A stretch of 6,297 bases of DNA from Muribaculaceae bacterium (GCA_029052265.1 JAIDJJ010000227.1:1-6297), one strand, 5' to 3'. Shown: positions 1 to 6,121, counted from the stretch's first letter. Program-made: numbers and translations. Notes: a model not told the origin generated them from the letters alone.

Positions 1-6
1 ACAAAA

Positions 7-35
7 GAGAGGGGCGCTTCCACTACGCCCCTCTC
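7..35 (-). terminator. GC-rich hairpin, likely intrinsic terminator
   Basis: A perfect 10-bp stem (arm GAGAGGGGCG at 7-16, complement at 26-35) closes a 9-base loop. On the minus strand it is followed at once by TTTTGT (6 down to 1), the arrangement of an intrinsic terminator for leftward transcription. On the plus strand no T-run follows. It could instead end a rightward gene lying just outside the window, since other presumed terminators in this window also lack a T-run. No clear minus-strand gene precedes it, so what it serves is unknown. Confidence 0.6.
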
Positions 36-562
36 ACGATTCCACTATAAACTATATCTAACTAAACTTAAACCGCACTCAAACTTTCTCACGAAACCTT
101 GAATACTTATCCATATTGCTTCATTGCTTTTTGTAATTATAAAACGTCTGTCAACTGTATATGTTGAAAGCATTACACGAGTTTAAACTTATTCAACACC
201 CATTAACAATTCCCCCTTCATTGCAATATTATATGCAATGCTCAATACTTTCACACGTTTTTTGCGTTATTTTATCTATAGTGAAGTCGTCTAAACATTT
301 TTCCATTTTCATTATTTTGTCAGATTTTATAGACGTTTTTGAAACTAGCAGAGGAAGGTTCTCGGAATAAACCAATGATTACAGGTTAAAACATCCGAAA
401 ATATGACGAAATTTTGGGAAAGATTTTCAGATAAGAAATAAGAAAACAATTTCCACAAAAAAGTTTAAATGACTTCAACTTATGTATCGGTGTTGCGCAA
501 GGTGAAATTGCTCAAGCTGCATACGAATCTTGTATTATATCTGTTTTTAAATCTTTTCTATT
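36..562. other. AT-rich intergenic region, no convincing gene
   Basis: This stretch of about 530 bases is much richer in A and T than the genes around it. A 69-codon frame at 161-370 has low-complexity composition and no family resemblance, so I do not call it. The region contains short dyads: CATTGCA/TGCAATG at 219-225 and 234-240, TGTTGAA/TTCAACA at 162-168 and 192-198 flanking the palindrome GTTTAAAC (181-188), and the palindrome TTGCGCAA at 493-500 with a near-copy, TTGCTCAAG, at 508-516. It presumably holds the promoter of the downstream metallopeptidase gene. The nearest match to the Bacteroidetes -7 element is TATATCTG at 536-543 (one mismatch), without a -33 TTG at usable spacing. A 27-codon minus-strand frame at 229-312 is treated under findings. 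Confidence 0.6.
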
Positions 563-1432
563 ATGAAACTTGACGGACGACGTTTCAGCAACAATGTGGA
601 AGACCGCAGGGGATCTTCCGGCAGAACAAAAACCATTGCCGGTTTCGGAGGCATCGGAGGATTAATCGTAGCGGCATTAATCGTTTGGATCTCAGGAGGG
701 AACCCTCTTTCAGTCTTGAATCAAAATTCTTCTCTTGTATCTACGGATGAAATTCAAAACACATACCAACCTACTGCCCAGGAAGAAGAATATGCCAATT
801 TCGCGAAGCAGATTCTTGCCGGTACTGAAGATGTATGGACTGAAGAATTTAAAAAGTTGGGACTTACATACCGTCCCCCAAAAATGGTGCTGTTTACGGG
901 TGCTGTGCAGTCAGCCTGCGGACAAGCAACCTCTGCCGTAGGGCCTTTCTATTGTTCCGGTGACGAAACGCTATACATCGATCTATCTTTTTTCGAACAA
1001 ATGGAAAAGCAGATGAATGCAGGTGGAGATTTCGCATTCGCATATGTTATCGCTCATGAAGTGGGACACCATGTGCAATATCTGCTGGGGACATTGTCTG
1101 ACGCTCATCAGCAGATGGCAAATCTGTCGGAAACGGAAGCAAACAGGATGAGCGTGCGCACCGAACTTCAAGCAGACTTCTATGCCGGAGTATGGGCTTA
1201 CCATGACAATGAAATGTTTGGCTCTCTTGAAGAAGGCGACATTGAAGAAGGATTGAACGCGGCTTCAAAAATCGGTGACGATTATCTGCAAAAACAAGCG
1301 CAAGGATATGCAGTCCCGGAATCTTTCAACCATGGAACATCCACACAACGTGTAAGGTGGCTTAAAAAAGGGGCGTCTACCGGAAATATCAAATATGGAG
1401 ACACGTTTACTCCATCATATTCAAATTTATAA
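563..1432 (+). CDS. Membrane-anchored neutral zinc metallopeptidase, YpfJ family
   Basis: The 289-residue product matches the YpfJ/KPN_02809-type neutral zinc metallopeptidase family (Pfam Zn_peptidase) in length and layout. It has the family's N-terminal signature (M-x-L-D-G-R-R, then NVEDRR at 11-16), one membrane helix at about 25-44, and a C-terminal domain that should face the periplasm. The zinc site is HEVGHH at 165-170, an HExxH motif with H165 and H169 as ligands and E166 as catalytic base. E201 in the downstream TELQADFYAG block (200-209) is the probable third ligand. Cysteines 119 and 131 in the conserved ACG...GPFYC stretch could form a disulfide. The start gives the full family N-terminus; no Shine-Dalgarno sequence precedes it, as is usual in Bacteroidetes. 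The gene stands alone and converges on a DUF4250 gene. The family has no well-defined physiological substrate. Family assignment is firm; the role is unknown. Confidence 0.95.
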   Translation: MKLDGRRFSNNVEDRRGSSGRTKTIAGFGGIGGLIVAALIVWISGGNPLSVLNQNSSLVSTDEIQNTYQPTAQEEEYANFAKQILAGTEDVWTEEFKKLGLTYRPPKMVLFTGAVQSACGQATSAVGPFYCSGDETLYIDLSFFEQMEKQMNAGGDFAFAYVIAHEVGHHVQYLLGTLSDAHQQMANLSETEANRMSVRTELQADFYAGVWAYHDNEMFGSLEEGDIEEGLNAASKIGDDYLQKQAQGYAVPESFNHGTSTQRVRWLKKGASTGNIKYGDTFTPSYSNL

Positions 1433-1450
1433 AGCAACAAATTGAAGCAA

Positions 1451-1506
1451 CCCAATAGATATACAGCTGTCCGGCTAAGATGCCGGACAGCTGTATATCT
1501 ATTGGG
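1451..1506. terminator. Perfect 25-bp inverted repeat between convergent genes
   Basis: The arms at 1451-1475 and 1482-1506 are exact reverse complements over 25 bases, with a 6-base loop TAAGAT. Each arm also contains the 8-bp palindrome ACAGCTGT (1463-1470 and 1487-1494). The repeat begins 18 bases after the metallopeptidase stop and ends 22 bases before the 3' end of the minus-strand DUF4250 gene, so a bidirectional terminator is the simplest reading. No T-run follows on the plus strand; on the minus strand the following sequence (TTGCTTCAATTTGTT) is only mildly T-rich. The stem is longer and more perfect than a typical intrinsic terminator. Confidence 0.7.
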
Positions 1507-1528
1507 GATGACCCGGTTTCAGACATTG

Positions 1529-1708
1529 TCATCTGAACTGATTCACTTCCGGCATATATACAAATCCTCCATCCGACATTCTGGATTTGAATTCATCCGC
1601 ATCCCATCCTTCGGACAGACACAGATCTTCCGGGGAAGCGTAACCTCCGTCACGCAACTTCATATTTACCATGCTTACAAGAATATTGATATCTCCAGGC
1701 ATTTCCAT
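1529..1708 (-). CDS. DUF4250 domain-containing small protein
   Basis: Read on the minus strand, this frame encodes 59 residues. It opens MEMPGDINILVSMVNMKLRD (1-20), continues with a YASPEDLC segment (23-30) and ends PEVNQFR. The order MxxPxDxxxLxSxxNxKLRD, then a S-x-x-x-LC helix, then a tyrosine near the C-terminal NQF is what I recall for DUF4250 (Pfam PF14056), a family of about 55-60-residue soluble proteins of unknown function in gut Bacteroidetes and Firmicutes. The full length of the family is present. The acidic, helical composition and good codon structure favour a real gene over the overlapping plus-strand frame at 1442-1729, which runs through the hairpin. It converges on the metallopeptidase gene and diverges from the Ntn-hydrolase operon; its promoter should lie in 1709-1790, but I do not see a clear consensus. 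No function can be assigned. Family call is from memory of the pattern. Confidence 0.85.
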   Translation of the reverse strand: MEMPGDINILVSMVNMKLRDGGYASPEDLCLSEGWDADEFKSRMSDGGFVYMPEVNQFR

Positions 1709-1739
1709 AACCTATATTTTTATTATTAAAGTTTTTGAT

Positions 1740-1747
1740 TAACTTTG
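1740..1747 (+). promoter_or_regulatory. Candidate Bacteroidetes -7 element for the 1846-5082 operon
   Basis: TAACTTTG matches the Bacteroidetes sigma-ABfr -7 consensus TAnnTTTG exactly. The position where the -33 element should lie (about 1716-1720) has only TTTT in an AT-rich run, not a clean TTG. If used, transcription would start near 1752, leaving a leader of about 95 bases before the ATG at 1846. Weak -33 makes this a moderate call. Confidence 0.45.
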
Positions 1748-1775
1748 TGAAAAATTTTTAAACATAACCGGACAC

Positions 1776-1805
1776 CCGGATATTATACCAGATAATGATA
1801 TCCGG
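1776..1805 (+). other. Leader hairpin upstream of the Ntn-hydrolase gene
   Basis: CCGGATAT (1776-1783) pairs with ATATCCGG (1798-1805) around a 14-base loop. The element falls inside the presumed 5' leader, 40 bases before the chosen start codon. It buries the upstream in-frame ATG at 1795, another reason to prefer the start at 1846. A role in mRNA stability or translation is possible but not shown. Confidence 0.3.
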
Positions 1806-1845
1806 CATCTCAGGATATGTCCGCTTATTATTGAAACGAACCGAA

Positions 1846-1911
1846 ATGACAAAACGATACACACTCCTTCTGTCTTCCACATTTTTATTTGGGATCGCCA
1901 ACATTTACGCG
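1846..1911 (+). other. Signal peptide of the Ntn hydrolase
   Basis: Residues 1-22 form an n-region with K3 and R4, a hydrophobic core from Y5 to about I20, and A22 at the cleavage site. Residues 20-23 (I-Y-A-C) fit a lipobox poorly because of the tyrosine at -2, so cleavage by signal peptidase I is more likely than lipidation. Confidence 0.7.
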
Positions 1912-2988
1912 TGTACATCCGCCATAATAGGCGCGAATGCGAATCCTTCCGGCAGACCCCTGCTTTGGAAAAACAGAGATACAAGCCATGCCGATAACAA
2001 AGTGGAATATGTTGCCGGCAAAAGTGGAGAGCTGGGATATGTCGCCCTTTTTAATGCCGAGGACTCCGCCCTCGATGAGGCCTGGATGGGAATGAACGAA
2101 GCGGGATTCGCAGTAATGAACACCGCCTCTTACAATCTGAAGGATGATGATATTCCTCAGGATCAGATGGACAGGGAAGGTTTTCTCATGACTATTGCCC
2201 TAAAAAAATGTAGATCGGTAGATGATTTCTCCAACCTTCTTGATTCCCTTCCCCGCCCTATGGGAGTGGAAGCAAACTTCGGAGTGATCGATGCTTATGG
2301 AAACGGTGCATATTTTGAAACAAACAACCACTCCTACAAACGGATAAATCTAAGTGACGCTGAAGATGGAGTCATCGTCAGGACAAACTACAGTCACTCC
2401 GGCAGGGAGGAAGAAGGGTTCGGGTTTAACCGTGAAGCCGTTGCGTGCAAGCTCCTCGACCCTTACCGCAAGAAAAAAGAGATCACCCCCGAACTGCTCA
2501 CCGAGACATTAAGCAGATCTTTTTGGCATGACCTCATACAACGTGACTTGTCGGAAGGACCCGACAGATGGGTGATCGATCAGGATTTCATTCCAAGGTA
2601 TACCACCACTGCAACTGTTGTAATCGAAGGATGCAAGCCTTTGAGAGCCGGGGAATCGATCTCGCCTGAAGAAGTAAAGCATCAGTATATAATGTGGACA
2701 GGGATCGGATATGCCCCATGCTCCGAGATTGTCGCGGTAAGATGCTCGCCTGAAGGTGTCGACAAACGCCTGCGCGGCACTTTGCCTGACGGACATTGCG
2801 AACTGGGCGACCTGGCTCAGGCAAGGAAATCTGAGGTGTTTCCTATAAAAAAAGGGAACGGCGAAAAATATATAGACATGTCGAAGCTTTTTAACGAAGA
2901 CGGGTCCGGATATGTACAGCAGCTCGTACCTAAAAACCTTGACACTTATAGAAGAGAAAAGGAAATAAGGGATTCCGGGAAAAAATAG
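1846..2988 (+). CDS. Exported Ntn hydrolase of the C45-like acyltransferase/amidohydrolase type
   Basis: The 380-residue product resembles Bacteroidetes proteins annotated as carcinine hydrolase/isopenicillin-N N-acyltransferase (AAT/peptidase C45-like) family. Such enzymes make or break amide bonds through an N-terminal cysteine. I choose the ATG at 1846 over the one at 1795 because it gives a standard signal peptide: positive start (MTKR), hydrophobic core to about residue 20, then IYA before C23. Cleavage after A22 would expose C23 (CTSAIIG) as the catalytic nucleophile in the periplasm. NRD at 43-45 probably supplies the arginine/aspartate pair that follows the nucleophile in this fold. 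The NTASYN block (92-97), MGVEANFGVIDA (139-150) and VRTNYS (178-183) are family-like, with an asparagine such as N181 as a candidate oxyanion residue. It heads a tight gene run, 5 bases before the next start. The substrate is unknown; penicillin, carcinine or bile-salt activity should not be assumed. Confidence 0.85.
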   Translation: MTKRYTLLLSSTFLFGIANIYACTSAIIGANANPSGRPLLWKNRDTSHADNKVEYVAGKSGELGYVALFNAEDSALDEAWMGMNEAGFAVMNTASYNLKDDDIPQDQMDREGFLMTIALKKCRSVDDFSNLLDSLPRPMGVEANFGVIDAYGNGAYFETNNHSYKRINLSDAEDGVIVRTNYSHSGREEEGFGFNREAVACKLLDPYRKKKEITPELLTETLSRSFWHDLIQRDLSEGPDRWVIDQDFIPRYTTTATVVIEGCKPLRAGESISPEEVKHQYIMWTGIGYAPCSEIVAVRCSPEGVDKRLRGTLPDGHCELGDLAQARKSEVFPIKKGNGEKYIDMSKLFNEDGSGYVQQLVPKNLDTYRREKEIRDSGKK

Positions 2989-2993
2989 AATTT

Positions 2994-3566
2994 ATGGCGC
3001 AAGAAGATATTCAGACACAAATGTTGCGGATGAGGCAATCGGTATTTATAAAAGAGATGCTGAGACTGTACGGTATGCCGTGGATCACAGCTTTCTCTGT
3101 TCTGCTTGTATCTTCTGTAGCCTTGATTCTATTTGATGATCTTAAATGGGCTGTCGTGACATTCATGATCGTATGTATCGCAGCTCCGATAGTAATGGCG
3201 TTTTTTTATATTTATCATGGCATGCGCCCCGTGACTGTGATAAACACCCTTCCACACACTCTGCGTTTTGACAAAGACGCAATAATCGCGACATTGTTTT
3301 CGGAATCTAAAAATGAGAACACAGGCGAACCTGAATATTCAGAATTATCAAGACGCCGTCTCCCCTACTCCGAATTAGAAAAATACAAAACAGGTTTAAC
3401 TTCAATATTATTACCATTTCGCGGCGGAGAAAAAGGGTTCATCTGGCTGCCGGTATCCGCTTTTGAAAATAAAGACGGATTTGACATGGCTATGAACCGC
3501 ATAATCTCGGCGATTCGGGAAAATCATAAAAATATTTATCATGAGAATCCTCAAAGAGAGCAATAA
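2994..3566 (+). CDS. Two-helix membrane protein, YcxB-like
   Basis: This 190-residue protein has a charged N-terminal segment (1-28) and two adjacent hydrophobic helices at about 31-48 and 52-75 joined by a very short turn. A soluble, presumably cytoplasmic domain of about 115 residues follows. The C-terminal IWLPVSAF stretch (150-157), followed by a helix with spaced hydrophobics, and the paired helices resemble YcxB-like proteins, which carry a PH-like domain after two membrane helices. That resemblance is from pattern memory and is not certain. No catalytic motif is visible. It starts 5 bases after the Ntn-hydrolase stop and ends 16 bases before the thioesterase start, so it is almost certainly cotranscribed. 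The function is unknown; a membrane-associated accessory role is inference only. Confidence 0.75.
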   Translation: MAQEDIQTQMLRMRQSVFIKEMLRLYGMPWITAFSVLLVSSVALILFDDLKWAVVTFMIVCIAAPIVMAFFYIYHGMRPVTVINTLPHTLRFDKDAIIATLFSESKNENTGEPEYSELSRRRLPYSELEKYKTGLTSILLPFRGGEKGFIWLPVSAFENKDGFDMAMNRIISAIRENHKNIYHENPQREQ

Positions 3567-3582
3567 AAAATATTGCTTCATA

Positions 3583-3960
3583 ATGGATATGGAAGTCAGA
3601 GATTACGAACTCGACTGTGAGCAGATAGTAAATAACGCAAACTATCTCCATTATATGGAGCATACGCGCCATAAATTTTGCGCAGATGCCGGAATGTCGT
3701 TTATTGAGATGCACAATAAAGGCATCGATGCAGTTGTAAGAAAAATTGAAGTGGAATACATCACATCCCTTCGCGGTGGCGACAGTTTCCTCAGTTGCCT
3801 TCGCCTTGACAGGAAGGGTCCGCGATTCATATTCCACCAAGACATCATCAAGACCAATGGCGAAACCGTGGCTCGCGGGGTGGTGACCGTTGTAGTATTG
3901 AAAGACGGGAAATTATCCCGAGGAGATGAACTTGCCAAGGTTTTCGCTAAATATATCTGA
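3583..3960 (+). CDS. Hotdog-fold acyl-CoA thioesterase, YbgC/FadM-like (4HBT)
   Basis: The 125-residue product is a single 4-hydroxybenzoyl-CoA-thioesterase-type hotdog domain, expected to hydrolyse acyl-CoA or acyl-ACP thioesters in the cytoplasm. Its active-site block is YELDCEQIVNNANYLHYMEH (8-27). It aligns with the YbgC pattern of aspartate, six residues, then ANYL, making D11 the probable catalytic acid. The later strands (KIEVEYITSLRGGD, 54-67; ARGVVTVVVL, 97-106) also fit the fold. The frame is open back to 3541, but I choose the ATG at 3583: the family begins a few residues before the first strand, and the earlier start would add a non-homologous tail and overlap the upstream gene by 26 bases. 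An ATG two codons later (3589) is also possible. It lies 6 bases upstream of dprA, a pairing I recall from other Bacteroidetes. Physiological substrate is unknown. Confidence 0.9.
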   Translation: MDMEVRDYELDCEQIVNNANYLHYMEHTRHKFCADAGMSFIEMHNKGIDAVVRKIEVEYITSLRGGDSFLSCLRLDRKGPRFIFHQDIIKTNGETVARGVVTVVVLKDGKLSRGDELAKVFAKYI

Positions 3961-3966
3961 TAACCA

Positions 3967-5082
3967 ATGCCTGCATCTCTCATATATAAAATAGCTTTTT
4001 CTTTCTTGAAAAGAACCGGCGCCCAACTTCTCAGGAATCTTGCAGATCAAGGAATTGAGCCTGAAGAGTTTTTTGTGATGGACACGCTTGAATTGTCGCA
4101 GGTTTTAGGTACGGCGAAAGGGAACAGATTTGAAAAGGCTGAGAGAGATGAGGCTTTACGCCGGGCTGAGAAGGAAATGGAACTGATCGAGAGACACAAT
4201 ATCAGACCATACTTCATTCTTGATTCTGATTATCCCGTCAGACTTTCCCAGATTCCCGACGCCCCCGTCATATTGTATCAATTAGGTAAAACCGATCTTG
4301 ATTCCCGGCACATAATAAATATTGTTGGCACAAGAAAACCCACCCCTTACGGAGTGGATTTCTGTAAACGGCTCGTTTCCGATCTTGCCGACTATTTCCC
4401 CGATATGTTAGTGGTGAGCGGTCTGGCATTCGGAATCGATGCCACCGCGCATTCTGCCGCCCTTTCGTCAAATCTCCCTACTGCAGGAGTTGTAGCACAC
4501 GGGCTAAATATGATTTATCCCGCAGTCCACAGAGATCTTGCACGGTCTATGATCCAATCAGGGGGCTGCCTCATATCCGAATACCCTTTTGGAGAGACTC
4601 CTTTCAGACAACGGTTCCTTGAGAGAAACCGCATCATCGCGGCGTTATCTGATGTGACAATTGTTGTGGAAAGCGATGTCAAAGGGGGTGCTATGTCTAC
4701 AGCGAACACTGCCTTTTCATATTCCCGCGACGTGCTTGCCCTCCCCGGCAGAATTTCCGACAGACTGAGCTCAGGTTGCAATCTCTTGATAAGAAAACAG
4801 AAAGCCCATTTGCTGAGTTGTGCTGCCGATGTAATTGAAATTACCGGATGGAAACCATTGGATCTCAACATAGACGTACATCAGCGAAACCTTTTCCCGG
4901 AACTGGACGGAGACCCCGCACTGATTTATGAAACCATAAGATACAGTAAGGACCCGATGTTGCCTGACCAGATACACGCAAGGACTCTCATTCCGATGCC
5001 CAGGCTTATGGCGGCATTAGGAGAAATGGAATTTGACGGAATCCTTCTGCGGCATCCCGGCAACCGATATTCCATATCATAA
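3967..5082 (+). CDS. dprA: DNA-processing protein DprA (Smf)
   Basis: DprA binds single-stranded DNA entering the cell during transformation, protects it and loads RecA; it also occurs in bacteria not known to be competent. The 371 residues show the full architecture. Residues 1-75 are a helical N-terminal region, where other DprA proteins have a SAM/HhH-type domain. The Rossmann-like core at about 80-290 carries GTRKPTPYG (121-129), SGLAFGIDATAH (151-162), GLNMIYPAVHR (179-189), ERNRIIAALSD (219-229), KGGAMSTA (239-246) and LPGRISD (259-265), followed by GCNLLIRKQKA (270-280). A C-terminal winged-helix (DML1-like) domain at about 312-371 ends in PGNRYSI. The usual KSGSLxTA sequence reads KGGAMSTA here, a normal degree of variation. 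It starts 6 bases after the thioesterase stop and is the last gene of the run; it converges on the uridine phosphorylase gene. No disruption is seen. Confidence 0.97.
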   Translation: MPASLIYKIAFSFLKRTGAQLLRNLADQGIEPEEFFVMDTLELSQVLGTAKGNRFEKAERDEALRRAEKEMELIERHNIRPYFILDSDYPVRLSQIPDAPVILYQLGKTDLDSRHIINIVGTRKPTPYGVDFCKRLVSDLADYFPDMLVVSGLAFGIDATAHSAALSSNLPTAGVVAHGLNMIYPAVHRDLARSMIQSGGCLISEYPFGETPFRQRFLERNRIIAALSDVTIVVESDVKGGAMSTANTAFSYSRDVLALPGRISDRLSSGCNLLIRKQKAHLLSCAADVIEITGWKPLDLNIDVHQRNLFPELDGDPALIYETIRYSKDPMLPDQIHARTLIPMPRLMAALGEMEFDGILLRHPGNRYSIS

Positions 5083-5098
5083 TTGCCTTTTCCGGCAA
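5083..5098 (+). terminator. Small hairpin directly after dprA
   Basis: TTGCC (5083-5087) pairs with GGCAA (5094-5098) around a 6-base loop, beginning at the first base after the dprA stop. The stem is only 5 bp and no T-run follows, so it is weak on its own. It may act together with the hairpin at 5111-5138. Confidence 0.3.
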
Positions 5099-5110
5099 CA
5101 ACGTGCAAAG

Positions 5111-5138
5111 TTAGTTACTATATAAAAGTAGTAACTAA
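5111..5138. terminator. AT-rich hairpin between convergent dprA and uridine phosphorylase
   Basis: TTAGTTACTA (5111-5120) and TAGTAACTAA (5129-5138) form a perfect 10-bp stem with an 8-base loop. It sits 28 bases after the dprA stop and one base beyond the phosphorylase stop on the other strand, in a gap of only 57 bases. Its position suits a bidirectional terminator. The stem is AT-rich and lacks a clear T-run on either side, so strength is uncertain. Confidence 0.55.
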
Positions 5139-5139
5139 A

Positions 5140-6018
5140 TCAGAAGCGCTGAAGCACAGTCTCTACAAGCCTTTTCACAGAAGGCTTATAATCGGTATTG
5201 GCATCTTCCGCCCTGCGTTGGGCTATTATACAGCATACCGTCATCGCCTTGTGTCCAAGCAGTCGCGCCATTCCCTGAAGACATGCAGACTCCATTTCAA
5301 AATTGGTGACATGACGGTTATCATATAAGAATGTCTCTATCTTTGAATTTAAGTCGGGATCCTTTAATTTAAGTCGGACTTCCCTTCCCTGAGGCGCATA
5401 AAAGCCTACAGCGGCGATTGTGTAACCCCTGAGCATATCATCCTTGCCAATCCGCTCCACAAGCTCTGCATCCGCATCCACCACATAAGGCGCCGCCCAC
5501 GTCTTGTCCCAGTCCACATGCGCGCAGAATTCTTTTTCAAATCTCAGATCACACACCTTGTCACGGTCGGCATAAAAATTCAATATGCCATCGAAACCGA
5601 TCCCCTTTTCCGCGATTACAAAATCTCCTATTTTGAGGTCATAAACCAACGAACCGGACGTACCGATGCGGACAAGATTCAAAGTACGGTGAACAGGTTT
5701 TACCTGCCGGGTCTTGAAATCCACATTGGCAAGTGCATCAAGCTCGGTCAATACGATCTCGATATTATCAGGACCTATGCCATGTGAGATACACATTATC
5801 TCTTTACCTTGATACCTGCCGCCGATAGCGTGGAATTCCCTGGAACAGACATCATATTCAATTTCATCAAAATATGACGCCACCATATCGACCCTTCCCG
5901 GATCGCCTACAAGGATTATATTGTCCTTCAACTGTTCCGGACGAAGATGAATGTGAAACACAGAACCGTCCTCATTTATGATAAGTTCGGAGGGTGGAAT
6001 GATTCTATTTTCTGCCAT
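5140..6018 (-). CDS. udp: Uridine phosphorylase (nucleoside phosphorylase family I)
   Basis: The enzyme cleaves uridine with phosphate to uracil and ribose 1-phosphate in the cytoplasm, for pyrimidine salvage. The 292-residue product shows the family-I motifs in order: LVGDPGRV (36-43) and RIGTSGSL (117-124) for phosphate binding, and NFEMESACL (239-247) for ribose binding. FYAPQGR (206-212) lines up with the FYPGQER segment of E. coli Udp, placing Q210 and R212 at the residues that recognise uracil. That favours uridine phosphorylase over purine nucleoside phosphorylase or MTA phosphorylase. It is longer than E. coli Udp (about 253 residues), mainly through an N-terminal extension of about 25-30 residues and small insertions. 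The ATG at 6018 is the first in frame and follows the leader of a recognisable promoter. The gene stands alone, convergent with dprA. Substrate assignment is by motif only; thymidine or deoxyuridine could also be accepted. Confidence 0.9.
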   Translation of the reverse strand: MAENRIIPPSELIINEDGSVFHIHLRPEQLKDNIILVGDPGRVDMVASYFDEIEYDVCSREFHAIGGRYQGKEIMCISHGIGPDNIEIVLTELDALANVDFKTRQVKPVHRTLNLVRIGTSGSLVYDLKIGDFVIAEKGIGFDGILNFYADRDKVCDLRFEKEFCAHVDWDKTWAAPYVVDADAELVERIGKDDMLRGYTIAAVGFYAPQGREVRLKLKDPDLNSKIETFLYDNRHVTNFEMESACLQGMARLLGHKAMTVCCIIAQRRAEDANTDYKPSVKRLVETVLQRF

Positions 6019-6121
6019 AATTATAATTTATACCAAGTTTTACTTTCCATTCAGAGCCAAAATCTTTTTTAGATTCCGCTTTCCCTTAAATATCCAATTC
6101 AACATCCGGGTTCATTAACTG

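Noticed and set aside
161..370. 69-codon plus-strand frame in the AT-rich left region
   Set aside because: Low-complexity composition, no recognisable motif or neighbour logic; typical chance frame in AT-rich sequence.
1442..1729. 95-codon plus-strand frame after the metallopeptidase
   Set aside because: It runs through the perfect hairpin and lies antisense to the DUF4250 gene, which has a recognisable family pattern.
1795..1845. Upstream start for the Ntn hydrolase
   Set aside because: It would put 17 residues before a well-formed signal peptide, and its ATG lies inside a hairpin; the ATG at 1846 fits better.
1903..1914. Lipoprotein lipobox at residues 20-23 of the Ntn hydrolase
   Set aside because: Tyrosine at -2 fits poorly, and lipidation would block the presumed catalytic amine.
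3561..3575. CAATA/TATTG hairpin between the membrane protein and thioesterase genes
   Set aside because: Only 5 AT-rich pairs around an A-run; too weak to be an internal terminator.
3541..3582. Upstream start for the thioesterase
   Set aside because: It adds 14 residues with no family counterpart and overlaps the preceding gene; the ATG at 3583 gives normal family length.
5083..5328. Plus-strand frame after dprA
   Set aside because: It begins in the terminator hairpins and is antisense to the 3' end of the uridine phosphorylase gene.
5518..5787. Plus-strand frame inside the uridine phosphorylase gene
   Set aside because: Antisense to conserved motifs of a complete enzyme; no family resemblance of its own.
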